Shown in pieces: positions 43,045 to 51,136 of a stretch of DNA of 64,000 bases. Made by a program: the position numbers and the translations under genes. Source of the DNA: G038396625 sp038396625. Lineage in GTDB: Bacteria > Bacillota > Clostridia > Peptostreptococcales > Thermotaleaceae. The DNA lies in contig CP121688.1 in NCBI GenBank assembly GCA_038396625.1, forward strand, positions 2,666,001-2,730,000. The letters are read 5' to 3'. Each line of letters opens with the position of its first letter. The first letter of the stretch is position 1. The notes beneath the pieces are model-generated. The model did not search any database. It was not told where the DNA came from and worked only from the letters and a program-made list of their open reading frames with translations.

Positions 43045-43404
43045 CTAAATATATTTATTAATTAATTTTTTTATCTCCTCATGGGTAAATGGTTTTATAA
43101 TATAATCACTTCCACCCACTTCAAATGCTTTGTTTAAATCCTTTTCTTGACTTTTAGCACTCATAAATATAACTGGTATGTGCTTTGTCTCCATATCATC
43201 CTTTAGGGCTTCACACACTAGATAACCATTCATATTGGGCATGAGTATATCTAAAAGTATTAAATCTGGAATATCTTCTTGAACTGCTTTGAGAGCATCA
43301 ATACCATTTCTAGCTACCTTTATATCATATCCTTCTTTTTTTAGATACATTTTTAGGGACAAAACTATATTCTTTTCATCCTCGACAATTAATATTTTCT
43401 TCAT
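43045..43404 (-). CDS. Single-domain (CheY-like) response regulator
   Basis: 119 residues from ATG 43404 (AAAGGGG upstream). Only the receiver domain is present, with the acidic pair in LIVEDE, the phosphoacceptor in LILLDILMPNMNGYL, and lysine in YIIKPFTHEE. It probably shuttles phosphate between the upstream kinase and other partners. It follows the kinase gene by 24 bases. Confidence 0.85.
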   Translation of the reverse strand: MKKILIVEDEKNIVLSLKMYLKKEGYDIKVARNGIDALKAVQEDIPDLILLDILMPNMNGYLVCEALKDDMETKHIPVIFMSAKSQEKDLNKAFEVGGSDYIIKPFTHEEIKKLINKYI

Positions 43405-43428
43405 CAAAACTATCCCCTTTTTATACAA

Positions 43429-45291
43429 TTAGGAGCCAATATTTAGAGTAAAGTAGAATGTGCTTCCTTCTCCAATTTGACTCTGAACCCAAATTTCTCC
43501 TCCATGGGCATTGACAATTTCTTTACTAATAGCTAATCCAAGTCCTGTAGTTCCGTTAGTTTCTTCATTTCTATCTCTTACTTGAATAAACTTTTCAAAT
43601 ATCTTTTGTTGATATTCTTCTGGAATTCCTTTACCATTATCTGATACTGCAATTAACATCTTATTAGCTGTTTCCTTGGCTTTAATTTCTATCTTTCCTG
43701 TTCCATCTCTAGGTACATATCTTAGTGCATTTCCTATTAGGTTAGTAAGTACCCATGATATTTTGTTATAATCAGCCTTAACCTTTGCTAAAGTTTCTCT
43801 AACATCAATATCTATGGAAACATTTCTCTCTTCTGCCTGCATTCTAAATGGTTTTACTGCACTGTCAACCATATCTTTTACGCTTTGTGCCATAATGTCC
43901 ATCTGTATTTTACCTGATTCAATCCTTGAAAGATCTAGTAGTTCACTTACTAGATTTTTTAATCTTTCTGAGTCTTCTTTTATTGCTTCTACTAGCTCTC
44001 TTTGGTCTTCATTAATATCTCCTGGTATTTGGTCGAGTAGTAGCCCAACTCCCATGCTTATTGAAGTAAGTGGAGTTCTAAATTCATGGGATACGGTAGA
44101 TACGAAGTCTGATTTAATCTGATCAACTTCCTTAAGCTTTGTGATGTTTTGCATAAGAGTTACAACCCCTATGTGTTCTCCATCCCTAGTTACTATTGGC
44201 TTAATATTGATTCTATAGTGATTGGTTCCATTTTCATCCTTTATGGTTATATCCTTATATTTTTTATATTCGATATCATCTTTTTTGTTTTTTACTTTAT
44301 CAATTAATTCAAATACATCTTCTCTTTTAATCACTTCTAAAAAGTGTTTATTTAATGCTTCCTTCTCCCTTATGTTCAAGGCTTTTTCGGCTGCTCTATT
44401 AACTAGGAGAAGTTTGTGCTCTTCGTTTGTAACAATGATTCCATCACCTATACTTTCAACAATTGCTTCAGCCTTTTGTTTTTCTTCCATGAGCTTTTTA
44501 ACATTTAGCTCATCATATGATTGGAGTTTTAAAGTCATTGTATTAAACTCCTCAGCAAGCTTTGCTATTTCATCGTCTCCATCAATATCTAACTGTTGAC
44601 TATAATCCCCTTCAGCTATTAACTTGATTTTTTCAATAAGATTATATAATGGTCTAGCAATCTTATTGCTCAAATAGATTGCAAACATTAATCCTACAAG
44701 AATGGTTCCTGAAGATATAATCATGGTTGAATAAGTAGCATTAGTTGATATCTCATGGGCTCTATTTTTTCTAGCTAACATACTTTCTTGATTAAGATTA
44801 AGTAAATTTCTACATTCTGCCTTGGTTTTCTCAAACAAAGGTAAAATTTCATTATAATAATATTTCCTAGCTGAATTTATATCTTCTGTCTCCTGGATAT
44901 CCACTAATTTTGCAAACTTATCAATATAATCTACATATAGACTATTGATGTTTGCTAGTATTTCTTCTTCTCCTTCTTCTGTAATGTTATCCTCTGCTCT
45001 TGACAGCCATCTTAAAAATTCCACTTCATTCTCTCTAAATGCTTTTGTTGTAGTTCCATCGCTAGAAAACATATGGGCAAGTTCTGCACTATCCTGTCTT
45101 TCTAGAGCAATAATCATATTTTGTGCTGCAACTATACTCTTGTAATTTGATTGCATTATATTTTCTATAGAATCACTAAGGCTATTAAAGTTTTTAATTG
45201 ACCATAGGCTGTTAGCTCCAAGAACTATAAATATTAAGATAAAGACTCCTAGAAGTTTAAACTTTATACTTTCTTTCATGTTTCTTTTCAT
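43429..45291 (-). CDS. Membrane sensor histidine kinase of the Trk operon
   Basis: 620 residues. A membrane helix (about 12-32), an extracytoplasmic four-helix sensor region (about 35-185), a second helix (about 187-210), HAMP (about 211-263), PAS (about 270-375), HisKA with SHEFRTPLTSISMGVGLLLD and HATPase (IGNALRYVPRDGTG, DNGKGIPEE, TGLGLAISKEIVNAHG). It is the first gene after the c-di-AMP riboswitch and terminator and is followed by two response regulators and the Trk genes, so it probably senses turgor or potassium status. The ligand is unknown. Confidence 0.9.
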   Translation of the reverse strand: MKRNMKESIKFKLLGVFILIFIVLGANSLWSIKNFNSLSDSIENIMQSNYKSIVAAQNMIIALERQDSAELAHMFSSDGTTTKAFRENEVEFLRWLSRAEDNITEEGEEEILANINSLYVDYIDKFAKLVDIQETEDINSARKYYYNEILPLFEKTKAECRNLLNLNQESMLARKNRAHEISTNATYSTMIISSGTILVGLMFAIYLSNKIARPLYNLIEKIKLIAEGDYSQQLDIDGDDEIAKLAEEFNTMTLKLQSYDELNVKKLMEEKQKAEAIVESIGDGIIVTNEEHKLLLVNRAAEKALNIREKEALNKHFLEVIKREDVFELIDKVKNKKDDIEYKKYKDITIKDENGTNHYRINIKPIVTRDGEHIGVVTLMQNITKLKEVDQIKSDFVSTVSHEFRTPLTSISMGVGLLLDQIPGDINEDQRELVEAIKEDSERLKNLVSELLDLSRIESGKIQMDIMAQSVKDMVDSAVKPFRMQAEERNVSIDIDVRETLAKVKADYNKISWVLTNLIGNALRYVPRDGTGKIEIKAKETANKMLIAVSDNGKGIPEEYQQKIFEKFIQVRDRNEETNGTTGLGLAISKEIVNAHGGEIWVQSQIGEGSTFYFTLNIGS

Positions 45292-45343
45292 GACTATAAC
45301 CTACCTTAATTTTTTATTAGTGTTCACTCATACACCAAAAAAA

Positions 45344-45372
45344 TACAAAAAACCATGGAGAACCCATGGTTT
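45344..45372 (-). terminator. Terminator of the c-di-AMP riboswitch leader
   Basis: AAACCATGG and CCATGGTTT (minus strand) form a 9-bp stem around GTTCT, followed by a long T-rich run. It lies between the riboswitch and the kinase start, where a ligand-controlled attenuator is expected. Confidence 0.8.
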
Positions 45373-45404
45373 TATATACAATTAATAAATGCATACCATT
45401 GCTC

Positions 45405-45520
45405 TCTCTTTCAACGCTTACGAGGTTAGCTGTCGGGCTCGGATTGAAAGAGTTATCCTATCCTTTCGGAATTCGCCCCATAATTTGGGTCCCCCGCTTC
45501 TTAAATAGAACTCAGCGTAT
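45405..45520 (-). ncRNA. c-di-AMP riboswitch (ydaO/yuaA type)
   Basis: On the minus strand the conserved blocks occur in order: GCGGGGGACCCAA, TGGGGCGAATTC, a GATAGGATAACTC segment, ATCCGAGCCCGACAGCTAAC, then CTCGTAAGCG. These are the signature elements of the ydaO-yuaA aptamer, which binds cyclic di-AMP and usually turns genes off. It is followed 33 bases later by a terminator hairpin and then by the kinase/Trk operon. c-di-AMP signals potassium sufficiency in Firmicutes, so repression of potassium uptake genes is the expected logic. Confidence 0.93.
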
Positions 45521-45676
45521 ATACTTTAAATTTCAACTTGATTATACACCTATCATGTATGTTCGTCAACAGATTATATAATTATTAATAATATCTTATG
45601 CAGCTAATGTATATTAGTTAATAATAATTTATTAGAGTTTATCTTACTTAAAATACTATTTACTTTAATTAATTAT
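45521..45676. other. Leader promoter region
   Basis: About 155 bases of A/T-rich sequence between the HD-domain pseudogene and the riboswitch. It must contain the promoter of the riboswitch transcript on the minus strand. No gene is seen. Confidence 0.4.
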
Positions 45677-46138
45677 TTAACAATCAAATAATCCATCTTC
45701 AATATTATCCTTTTCATGATATAGAACCCCATGTAATCTTTCGAATGCATCCATGTATTTTTCTACTCGTTTCTTATCTTCCATGATTGGGCTTTTAATA
45801 CGTGAAAGATTCATGTTATCCTACAAATCAGCAATTTTGACTCGACATGCTGTTTCATTTGTACTTATCCTATCAATAAATGTACTATAATCTTCTTCCT
45901 CTTTTTTCTTCAATAAATCTAAGATTACTAAAGCTTCCTCTGAAAAGCCTTCTTCTCTCAACTCATTTAATGATATATTCGTATCTTCAATAACATCATG
46001 TAAGATAGCACATGTTTTTTCTAAATCTGAATTACAGCTTTGCATAACTCTTAACGGATGTAATATATAGGGTTGACCACCCTTATCTAGTTGCCCATTA
46101 TGGGCTTTAGTCGCTATAAGTATTGCTTTTTCTAGCAT
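45677..46138 (-). pseudogene. MESH1-like HD-domain (p)ppGpp hydrolase, amber-interrupted
   Basis: From ATG 46138 (AAGGAGG 7 bases upstream) the frame reads AILIATKAHNGQLDKGGQPY, ILHPLRVM, then CAILHDVIEDTNISLNELRE, the HD-type metal motifs of RelA/SpoT-family hydrolases. After CRVKIADL a TAG at 45821-45823 interrupts it, but the frame continues (DNMNLSRIKSPIMEDKKRVE, then KYMDAFERLHGVLYHEKD) to TAA at 45677. The family has KDN at this position, so AAG has probably mutated to TAG. The truncated product may still contain the metal site. It is the last gene of the defence-island run. Confidence 0.8.
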
Positions 46139-46170
46139 TAGCACCCCTCCTTAAAGTTTTTTCTAATTTG

Positions 46171-47376
46171 TTATCTATCTAATAATTCAATTACTTTGTC
46201 CGCACACTTAGTAGTAAACTCTTCCAAATCTCTTTCATCAAAAAGCTGTAAATAAGGATCATTCGCCCCTTTAAAATCTGGGCTAAGCGCATCATTATCT
46301 TCTGGCGCATATTCCCAATAAGCCCACCAATTATCAATATACGGTTCAACACCTAGAATTTTTGTAATTTCATCTTCTGTTAATGCTTGCTTTCTAGAAT
46401 TTCCGTCTACTGGACAACAGTAGCCTACAAATATATGATTATCAATTTCAATACGGACCCAAATATCTACATTAGGTTTTACTTTTGATCTATACTCATA
46501 GCTAATTCCGGGATAGGTGGAATACTTATATTTATAGAAATCATTGCACTTCTTAAATTCGTTAAATGCGTAATCATATTCATTTTCCAGCTTAGTTCTA
46601 CCGATTTTCTCTTCAATCTTAGCAAACATTTTCTTCATTAGGCTCAATCTAGCCTGGTCAACACAATTTTGAATAGCTATGGCACTCTTCATATTTTCTG
46701 GTGTTTTCATAAGTACATCTAAGATTTCCATTTCTTTTTCATCCTCCATCTGATTTGTAAATTTACGAATAATCATCATAAATTGTAATAACACTTCACG
46801 GATTGGAGCTATTTTGATCGTCTCTGTTTGAGAGACGCAGCTTTCAAGCCAATTTAGAATATCCTCTGAAAAAGAAATACAAGAGACTTCTAAATATCCA
46901 TCATCAGATTTAAGCAAGCCCTTTGCACTGTATTCACTTGGACATTCTCCAAATCTGGTCAAATAATAAACTTTTGAATTCTTAGCTACTTGAGCGTAGT
47001 CAAAGCATTGTTTTGCTTGTTCTCCCGAAAATATTTTAACCTCTATAGGAATAAAATAATTTATTGTTTGAATAGCTAAATCAATACGTCTATTATTGTC
47101 TATTCTGTATTCACGGAATACCTTTGCAGTTCCCAACTCTGTTTCTGGCATTTCAATTCTAAGAACATCTTTGATAAATGTTTTTAAATATTTGTGCCCC
47201 TGAAAATGAGTGCCTTCAGGTGAAAGAATTTCGTGTAATACCCTACAGATAATAACTTCATCTGACCAAATATTAGTTATTTCAAATATGTTGAAATAAC
47301 CGCCGGTCTTTTGGTTTATTAATTCATATTTTTTTGATATTGATGATAATTCTTGCAATAATAATTCTACATTCAT
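46171..47376 (-). CDS. PD-(D/E)XK nuclease superfamily protein
   Basis: 401 residues. The nuclease core is near the N-terminus: LHEILSPEGTH (48-57 region), then RRIDLAIQ with D99, and PIEVKIFSGEQAKQCFDYAQ with E112 and K114, giving the D-ExK triad. This is the PDDEXK_4 type. The C-terminal half is helical, with a conserved-looking aromatic stretch (EPYIDNWWAYWEYAPEDND). Such proteins are common in defence islands and may be DNases, but the target is unknown. It follows the zinc-ribbon gene by 15 bases in the same direction. Confidence 0.75.
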   Translation of the reverse strand: MNVELLLQELSSISKKYELINQKTGGYFNIFEITNIWSDEVIICRVLHEILSPEGTHFQGHKYLKTFIKDVLRIEMPETELGTAKVFREYRIDNNRRIDLAIQTINYFIPIEVKIFSGEQAKQCFDYAQVAKNSKVYYLTRFGECPSEYSAKGLLKSDDGYLEVSCISFSEDILNWLESCVSQTETIKIAPIREVLLQFMMIIRKFTNQMEDEKEMEILDVLMKTPENMKSAIAIQNCVDQARLSLMKKMFAKIEEKIGRTKLENEYDYAFNEFKKCNDFYKYKYSTYPGISYEYRSKVKPNVDIWVRIEIDNHIFVGYCCPVDGNSRKQALTEDEITKILGVEPYIDNWWAYWEYAPEDNDALSPDFKGANDPYLQLFDERDLEEFTTKCADKVIELLDR

Positions 47377-47391
47377 TACATAATCTCCCTA

Positions 47392-47964
47392 TCATTCAAA
47401 CTTTCTGCCGGAAATCTTTCGAATAATTTCACAAAAGCGTTCCCACCCATCGGGATACATATTACTTCCATGCTTCTTAATATTTCGTCCTTTTCTCACG
47501 ATTTCAATACTCCATTGTGTTCCATCAAGAATATGTGGATCTACATATTCAGACTTCCAATTCAATAGATCAATAAGTTTAAGCTCTTCAATCAGCTTAT
47601 CAGCAGTTGTATTCCGAAACACTTTTCTATAAGATTCTTCATTTCCTCCACCAAAATGCTTCCATGTCAATTCTCTACTTTTCAAATTGATTTCTACTTC
47701 ATAATAACCGCCAAAATATCCACCAACTGAAGCTATAAGCAATTCCATTTGGTTATATGCATAATCAATTGCCTGTTGTTTATCCCACTCATGTTCACAA
47801 TCTTTACAATAATACTCAGGATCACTATCCGTTATACAGCAACCTCCCAGCTTTATTTCACCTGCTTCAGCCTTTAGAAAGGCTTCATGTGTTGGCATTC
47901 CATATAAAATGCCAAGAACATTAGTCGAACCACAATTGGGACATTTTTTATAGTTGATTGCCAT
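47392..47964 (-). CDS. Zinc-ribbon protein of unknown function
   Basis: 190 residues. The N-terminal zinc ribbon is clear (KCPNCGSTNVLG, then EYYCKDCEHEW). An intervening insert, GGCCITDSDP, adds two more cysteines. The remaining 125 residues are alpha/beta with a WKSEYVDPHILDGTQWSIEI segment and match no family known to me. It lies between a 237-residue unknown protein and the PD-(D/E)XK protein, all on one strand with 15- and 34-base gaps, so the three are likely co-expressed. The zinc ribbon suggests nucleic-acid or protein binding. Confidence 0.6.
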   Translation of the reverse strand: MAINYKKCPNCGSTNVLGILYGMPTHEAFLKAEAGEIKLGGCCITDSDPEYYCKDCEHEWDKQQAIDYAYNQMELLIASVGGYFGGYYEVEINLKSRELTWKHFGGGNEESYRKVFRNTTADKLIEELKLIDLLNWKSEYVDPHILDGTQWSIEIVRKGRNIKKHGSNMYPDGWERFCEIIRKISGRKFE

Positions 47965-47998
47965 TCCCCTTCCCCCTTTACAAAGTTCTAATTAACAA

Positions 47999-48712
47999 CT
48001 ATTTTGAAACTTTCAACTTCTTCCATACTAAATCAATATAGTTTTGGGCTGTACGAGGATTAATAAACTCTGAACCGTGCGTAAATAATTCTCGATATTG
48101 CCCCAGATCCTTTTTATTTAACAGTTGCTGGATATAACTTAATCGAAGTCTTTGGTTTGTGCATAACAAAAACTGCTCATCCTCAGATATTAAGGTCTCC
48201 AAATCTGATCTCAGCTTTTCTTCAGTTTCTTTGCGTCTTTCAATCACGTCATCAATGACACTTTCATATGAATCGATCAAATCTAAATATTTTTCTTTTC
48301 CCAGTAACAATCCTTCATCAAAATGCCAATAATCACTTTCAAAAAAGCCAACTTTTTGCCCTTGGTATAATACAAAGTAAGTTATTTGAATAGGTCTAGA
48401 AAAATCAATATCATCTATTTGAGTGTTGTAATTATCTATTTCATTGGTCAGCACTTCAAGTAAGTCATCATCTAATCTACTAATTTCTTCATCCGTTATT
48501 TTAAAGATATCAGGATCATAAAATGCCTTGTTGTAAAACACGGTTGTAATATCATGGGATTTAATGAACCGGAGAAATTCTTCAACATTACTATTCCTAA
48601 GTGTAATTAGTGTTTCTAGTTGAGAATCTAAAGTATCCACTTCAAAAGCATCAATATCATTTTCTGCTAACTTATCAATCACAATCTTCTCTGAAATCAA
48701 CTTATCCTTCAC
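47999..48712 (-). CDS. Acidic protein of unknown function
   Basis: 237 residues, very rich in Asp/Glu, with a predicted mixed fold in the middle (PIQITYFVLYQGQKVGFFES, then DYWHFDEGLLLGKEKYLDLI) flanked by long helices. I do not recognise it. The start is probably GTG 48712 near AGAGGA. It is followed by the zinc-ribbon gene and preceded by the ADP-ribosylglycohydrolase gene. Net negative charge and helical character would fit an inhibitor or DNA mimic, but this is speculation. Confidence 0.55.
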   Translation of the reverse strand: MKDKLISEKIVIDKLAENDIDAFEVDTLDSQLETLITLRNSNVEEFLRFIKSHDITTVFYNKAFYDPDIFKITDEEISRLDDDLLEVLTNEIDNYNTQIDDIDFSRPIQITYFVLYQGQKVGFFESDYWHFDEGLLLGKEKYLDLIDSYESVIDDVIERRKETEEKLRSDLETLISEDEQFLLCTNQRLRLSYIQQLLNKKDLGQYRELFTHGSEFINPRTAQNYIDLVWKKLKVSK

Positions 48713-48778
48713 TCCTCTCTTGGTTGGATGATTAAATGAATTTACTTGAACAAAAATATCAATAATGCTCTGGATTTA

Positions 48779-49822
48779 TCAATACCCAGGATACTTTTTC
48801 CACCAGCTATCACCGTCTTGATATCCTAACAATAAGTCGTTCGCCAATTCAATAATTTCTTCAAAAAGCTCGACTGACTCAAGCCATTCTTGTGGAATAT
48901 TTTGAATGCCAAGTAATGCACCAAGGATGTTTCCGGTTATTGAACCTGTGCTATCGCTATCGCCATTATGATTTACTGAAGCTATAAGCGCTTTTCTAAA
49001 ATCAGTTTCATATCTTAAAGCACAAAATACACTAATACCTAATGCTTCTTCAGCAATCCAACCTTCTCCGATTTCTGAGATAGCTTTATAATCCGGTATG
49101 TCAGTTCCAGATAAATCTAAAGCCTGCCTAAGTTTTTTAGTGCATTCCATACCGCTATTTTCTGAACTCAGTTTTTCAATCGTATTAAATATAGATTCTC
49201 GTAATCCTGTTCCCCCAACTATCTCAGCAATAATATTAGCTAATGCTCCAGCCGTTACATAACCGGTTGGATGCCCATGTGTCAATGCTGCTGATTCCTT
49301 TGCAATCTCATAGGCACTATTCTTTTCCAGAAATAATCCAAACGGTGCTGATCGCATAACAGCACCACAGCCTTTGCTGTTATTGATTGGATTTTCCAGA
49401 GTTCCTTTATCATCACTTACAAGTGCAGTGATACATGAATTTCCTGGTGCTCTTCTTGCGTGCAGCTCATTTCTATTCATTAACCACCCGTCATAGATCC
49501 AGTCTAAAGACTCTTTCTTCGGATATCCTTGCGTTGCTAACCACCGCTGGTATGCAAAATAGATAACTGTAGGCGCATGACAGATTCCTTTATTTCTTAA
49601 TCTTGATTCTGCACGAAGAATACCTTCCGCAGTAAACATCGTCATTTGAGTATCATCTGTTATTTCTGCCTTACCACAATCTGAATGGACAAGCTCAATA
49701 ACTCCTTTATCACCAAACCTTTTCTTTATTTCATCAAGTTTAAGAAATTCGACAGGCCAGCCTAAAGCATCTCCAACAGCCCCGCCAACAAGGCATCCTT
49801 CAAAGCGACTTTTCTTTTCCAT
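48779..49822 (-). CDS. ADP-ribosylglycohydrolase (DraG/ARH-like)
   Basis: 347 residues. Family motifs are complete: CLVGGAVGDALGWPVEF near the N-terminus, TDDTQMTMFTAEGIL (D56, D57), HGHPTGYVTAGALAN, and the C-terminal NHNGDSDSTGSITGNILGAL with D288 and D290 for the two magnesium ions. These enzymes remove ADP-ribose from arginine or other residues and can reverse toxin-type modifications. It sits between mcrC and three unknown genes in a defence island, which suggests an immunity or control role rather than nitrogenase regulation. No ADP-ribosyltransferase was identified nearby. Confidence 0.88.
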   Translation of the reverse strand: MEKKSRFEGCLVGGAVGDALGWPVEFLKLDEIKKRFGDKGVIELVHSDCGKAEITDDTQMTMFTAEGILRAESRLRNKGICHAPTVIYFAYQRWLATQGYPKKESLDWIYDGWLMNRNELHARRAPGNSCITALVSDDKGTLENPINNSKGCGAVMRSAPFGLFLEKNSAYEIAKESAALTHGHPTGYVTAGALANIIAEIVGGTGLRESIFNTIEKLSSENSGMECTKKLRQALDLSGTDIPDYKAISEIGEGWIAEEALGISVFCALRYETDFRKALIASVNHNGDSDSTGSITGNILGALLGIQNIPQEWLESVELFEEIIELANDLLLGYQDGDSWWKKYPGY

Positions 49823-49843
49823 ATATCATCATCACCGATCTAT

Positions 49844-51136
49844 TTAACTAATTTTTATAGGTGTTTCATACCCTTCATTATAATAGCCTAAAGTATTTGC
49901 CAAATCTCTAGCCAACTGACTTGCCTCAATTTCCAAATCAACCTGTATAAGCTTTATTGACACAACTCGCTCATAGTTTTCTATTTTAAATTCTTGAATC
50001 AGTAATTCACATTGCTCATCTGCCAATAATTTGGGATATATCAGAGCTATATTGTCACATGCATACCTAACGCTATAAGCAAGCATCTGATAGATATCAG
50101 CCTGAGAAACACTTAGTTCGTTTCCGTCGTAAAGCACCTCTTTATACTTAGCATCAACAACATATTTCACCTGACTACCACTGACAAAAGTAATATCCGG
50201 TCTTAGCTGTAAGTAATTATTATCCTCGCATTGCGCTAAATACTTGATTGGACTTTGATACTTAACATCAAAATCTTCAACCAAATGTTCCTTAAGCACT
50301 TTATATAAATACAGTTCAAACAATTGATTCACCGGTACTAAAAAACTAAAGGTATATTCATCCCCGGCATTTAGGTTAGGGCTTGAATTATAATAAAACA
50401 ACTTGGCCATATTAAAAGCAGGTGCATACTTCGAATTATGCCTAGTGAACTTTACATTTTTCCAAATCTCATTATTAAGAGCCATCTCTTCTACATCTTC
50501 AAGCCAAAGCAGTGATTGTTTTAACTTGATTTTGTTACGCTTTGAATTCGTTCTTGATATCAAGTTTTGAATGACTGATTTGAAAACTCTATTCAGTAAT
50601 ATATTTTCACTGAACTGGTCATACCTTACATAATGAAGGTGCTTTTTAAAGCTGTTTTTCTTTACTGTTTCTACAAAATCTACTTTGCCTTTAATGAACG
50701 TCTGGTTTTCTAAATGATGATTATACCCACGGTTAATATCTCTTTTGAACTGTAACAATAATTCGTCTACAAATAAGCCAATAAATAACTCTAGCAAATC
50801 ACCATTATACTTATCCATGCTTTGTGGTGTTGGTATATTTTTTACACCTTCAAAGCCTGAATAAGAAAGTAATCTCATCAATACCTTAAAAGATTTTTCA
50901 AACTCATCCTCGCCGGTCATCCGTTTTGATATTTTAGGATAAATCAATAACCTCGTCTTATTCATTTGAATAAATCCGACATGATGTCTAACCAACAACT
51001 TACCATCTGCCTGAAGAACAACATTGTTTTCACCAATAACATTCTTCATAAGCAAAATGTCTTTAATACTCTGATCCGTCAGATTAACCTTTGTTTGTCG
51101 ATCTTCAAATATCCGAATAATTTTTGTTTCATCCAT
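49844..51136 (-). CDS. mcrC: McrC, nuclease subunit of an McrBC restriction system
   Basis: 430 residues. The N-terminal beta-rich part (LLVRHHVGFIQMNKTRLLIY, then PKISKRMTG) and the central LNRVFKSVIQNL lead to a PD-(D/E)XK core near the C-terminus: RPDITFVSG (D) and YVVDAKYKEV (D-AK). McrC cleaves DNA with modified cytosines when driven by the McrB GTPase. The start overlaps the mcrB 3' end by 8 bases, the usual coupled arrangement. Confidence 0.88.
   Translation of the reverse strand: MDETKIIRIFEDRQTKVNLTDQSIKDILLMKNVIGENNVVLQADGKLLVRHHVGFIQMNKTRLLIYPKISKRMTGEDEFEKSFKVLMRLLSYSGFEGVKNIPTPQSMDKYNGDLLELFIGLFVDELLLQFKRDINRGYNHHLENQTFIKGKVDFVETVKKNSFKKHLHYVRYDQFSENILLNRVFKSVIQNLISRTNSKRNKIKLKQSLLWLEDVEEMALNNEIWKNVKFTRHNSKYAPAFNMAKLFYYNSSPNLNAGDEYTFSFLVPVNQLFELYLYKVLKEHLVEDFDVKYQSPIKYLAQCEDNNYLQLRPDITFVSGSQVKYVVDAKYKEVLYDGNELSVSQADIYQMLAYSVRYACDNIALIYPKLLADEQCELLIQEFKIENYERVVSIKLIQVDLEIEASQLARDLANTLGYYNEGYETPIKIS

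Noticed and set aside
45366..45581. 71-residue plus-strand frame
   Set aside because: It is antisense to the c-di-AMP riboswitch, which accounts for the conserved sequence.
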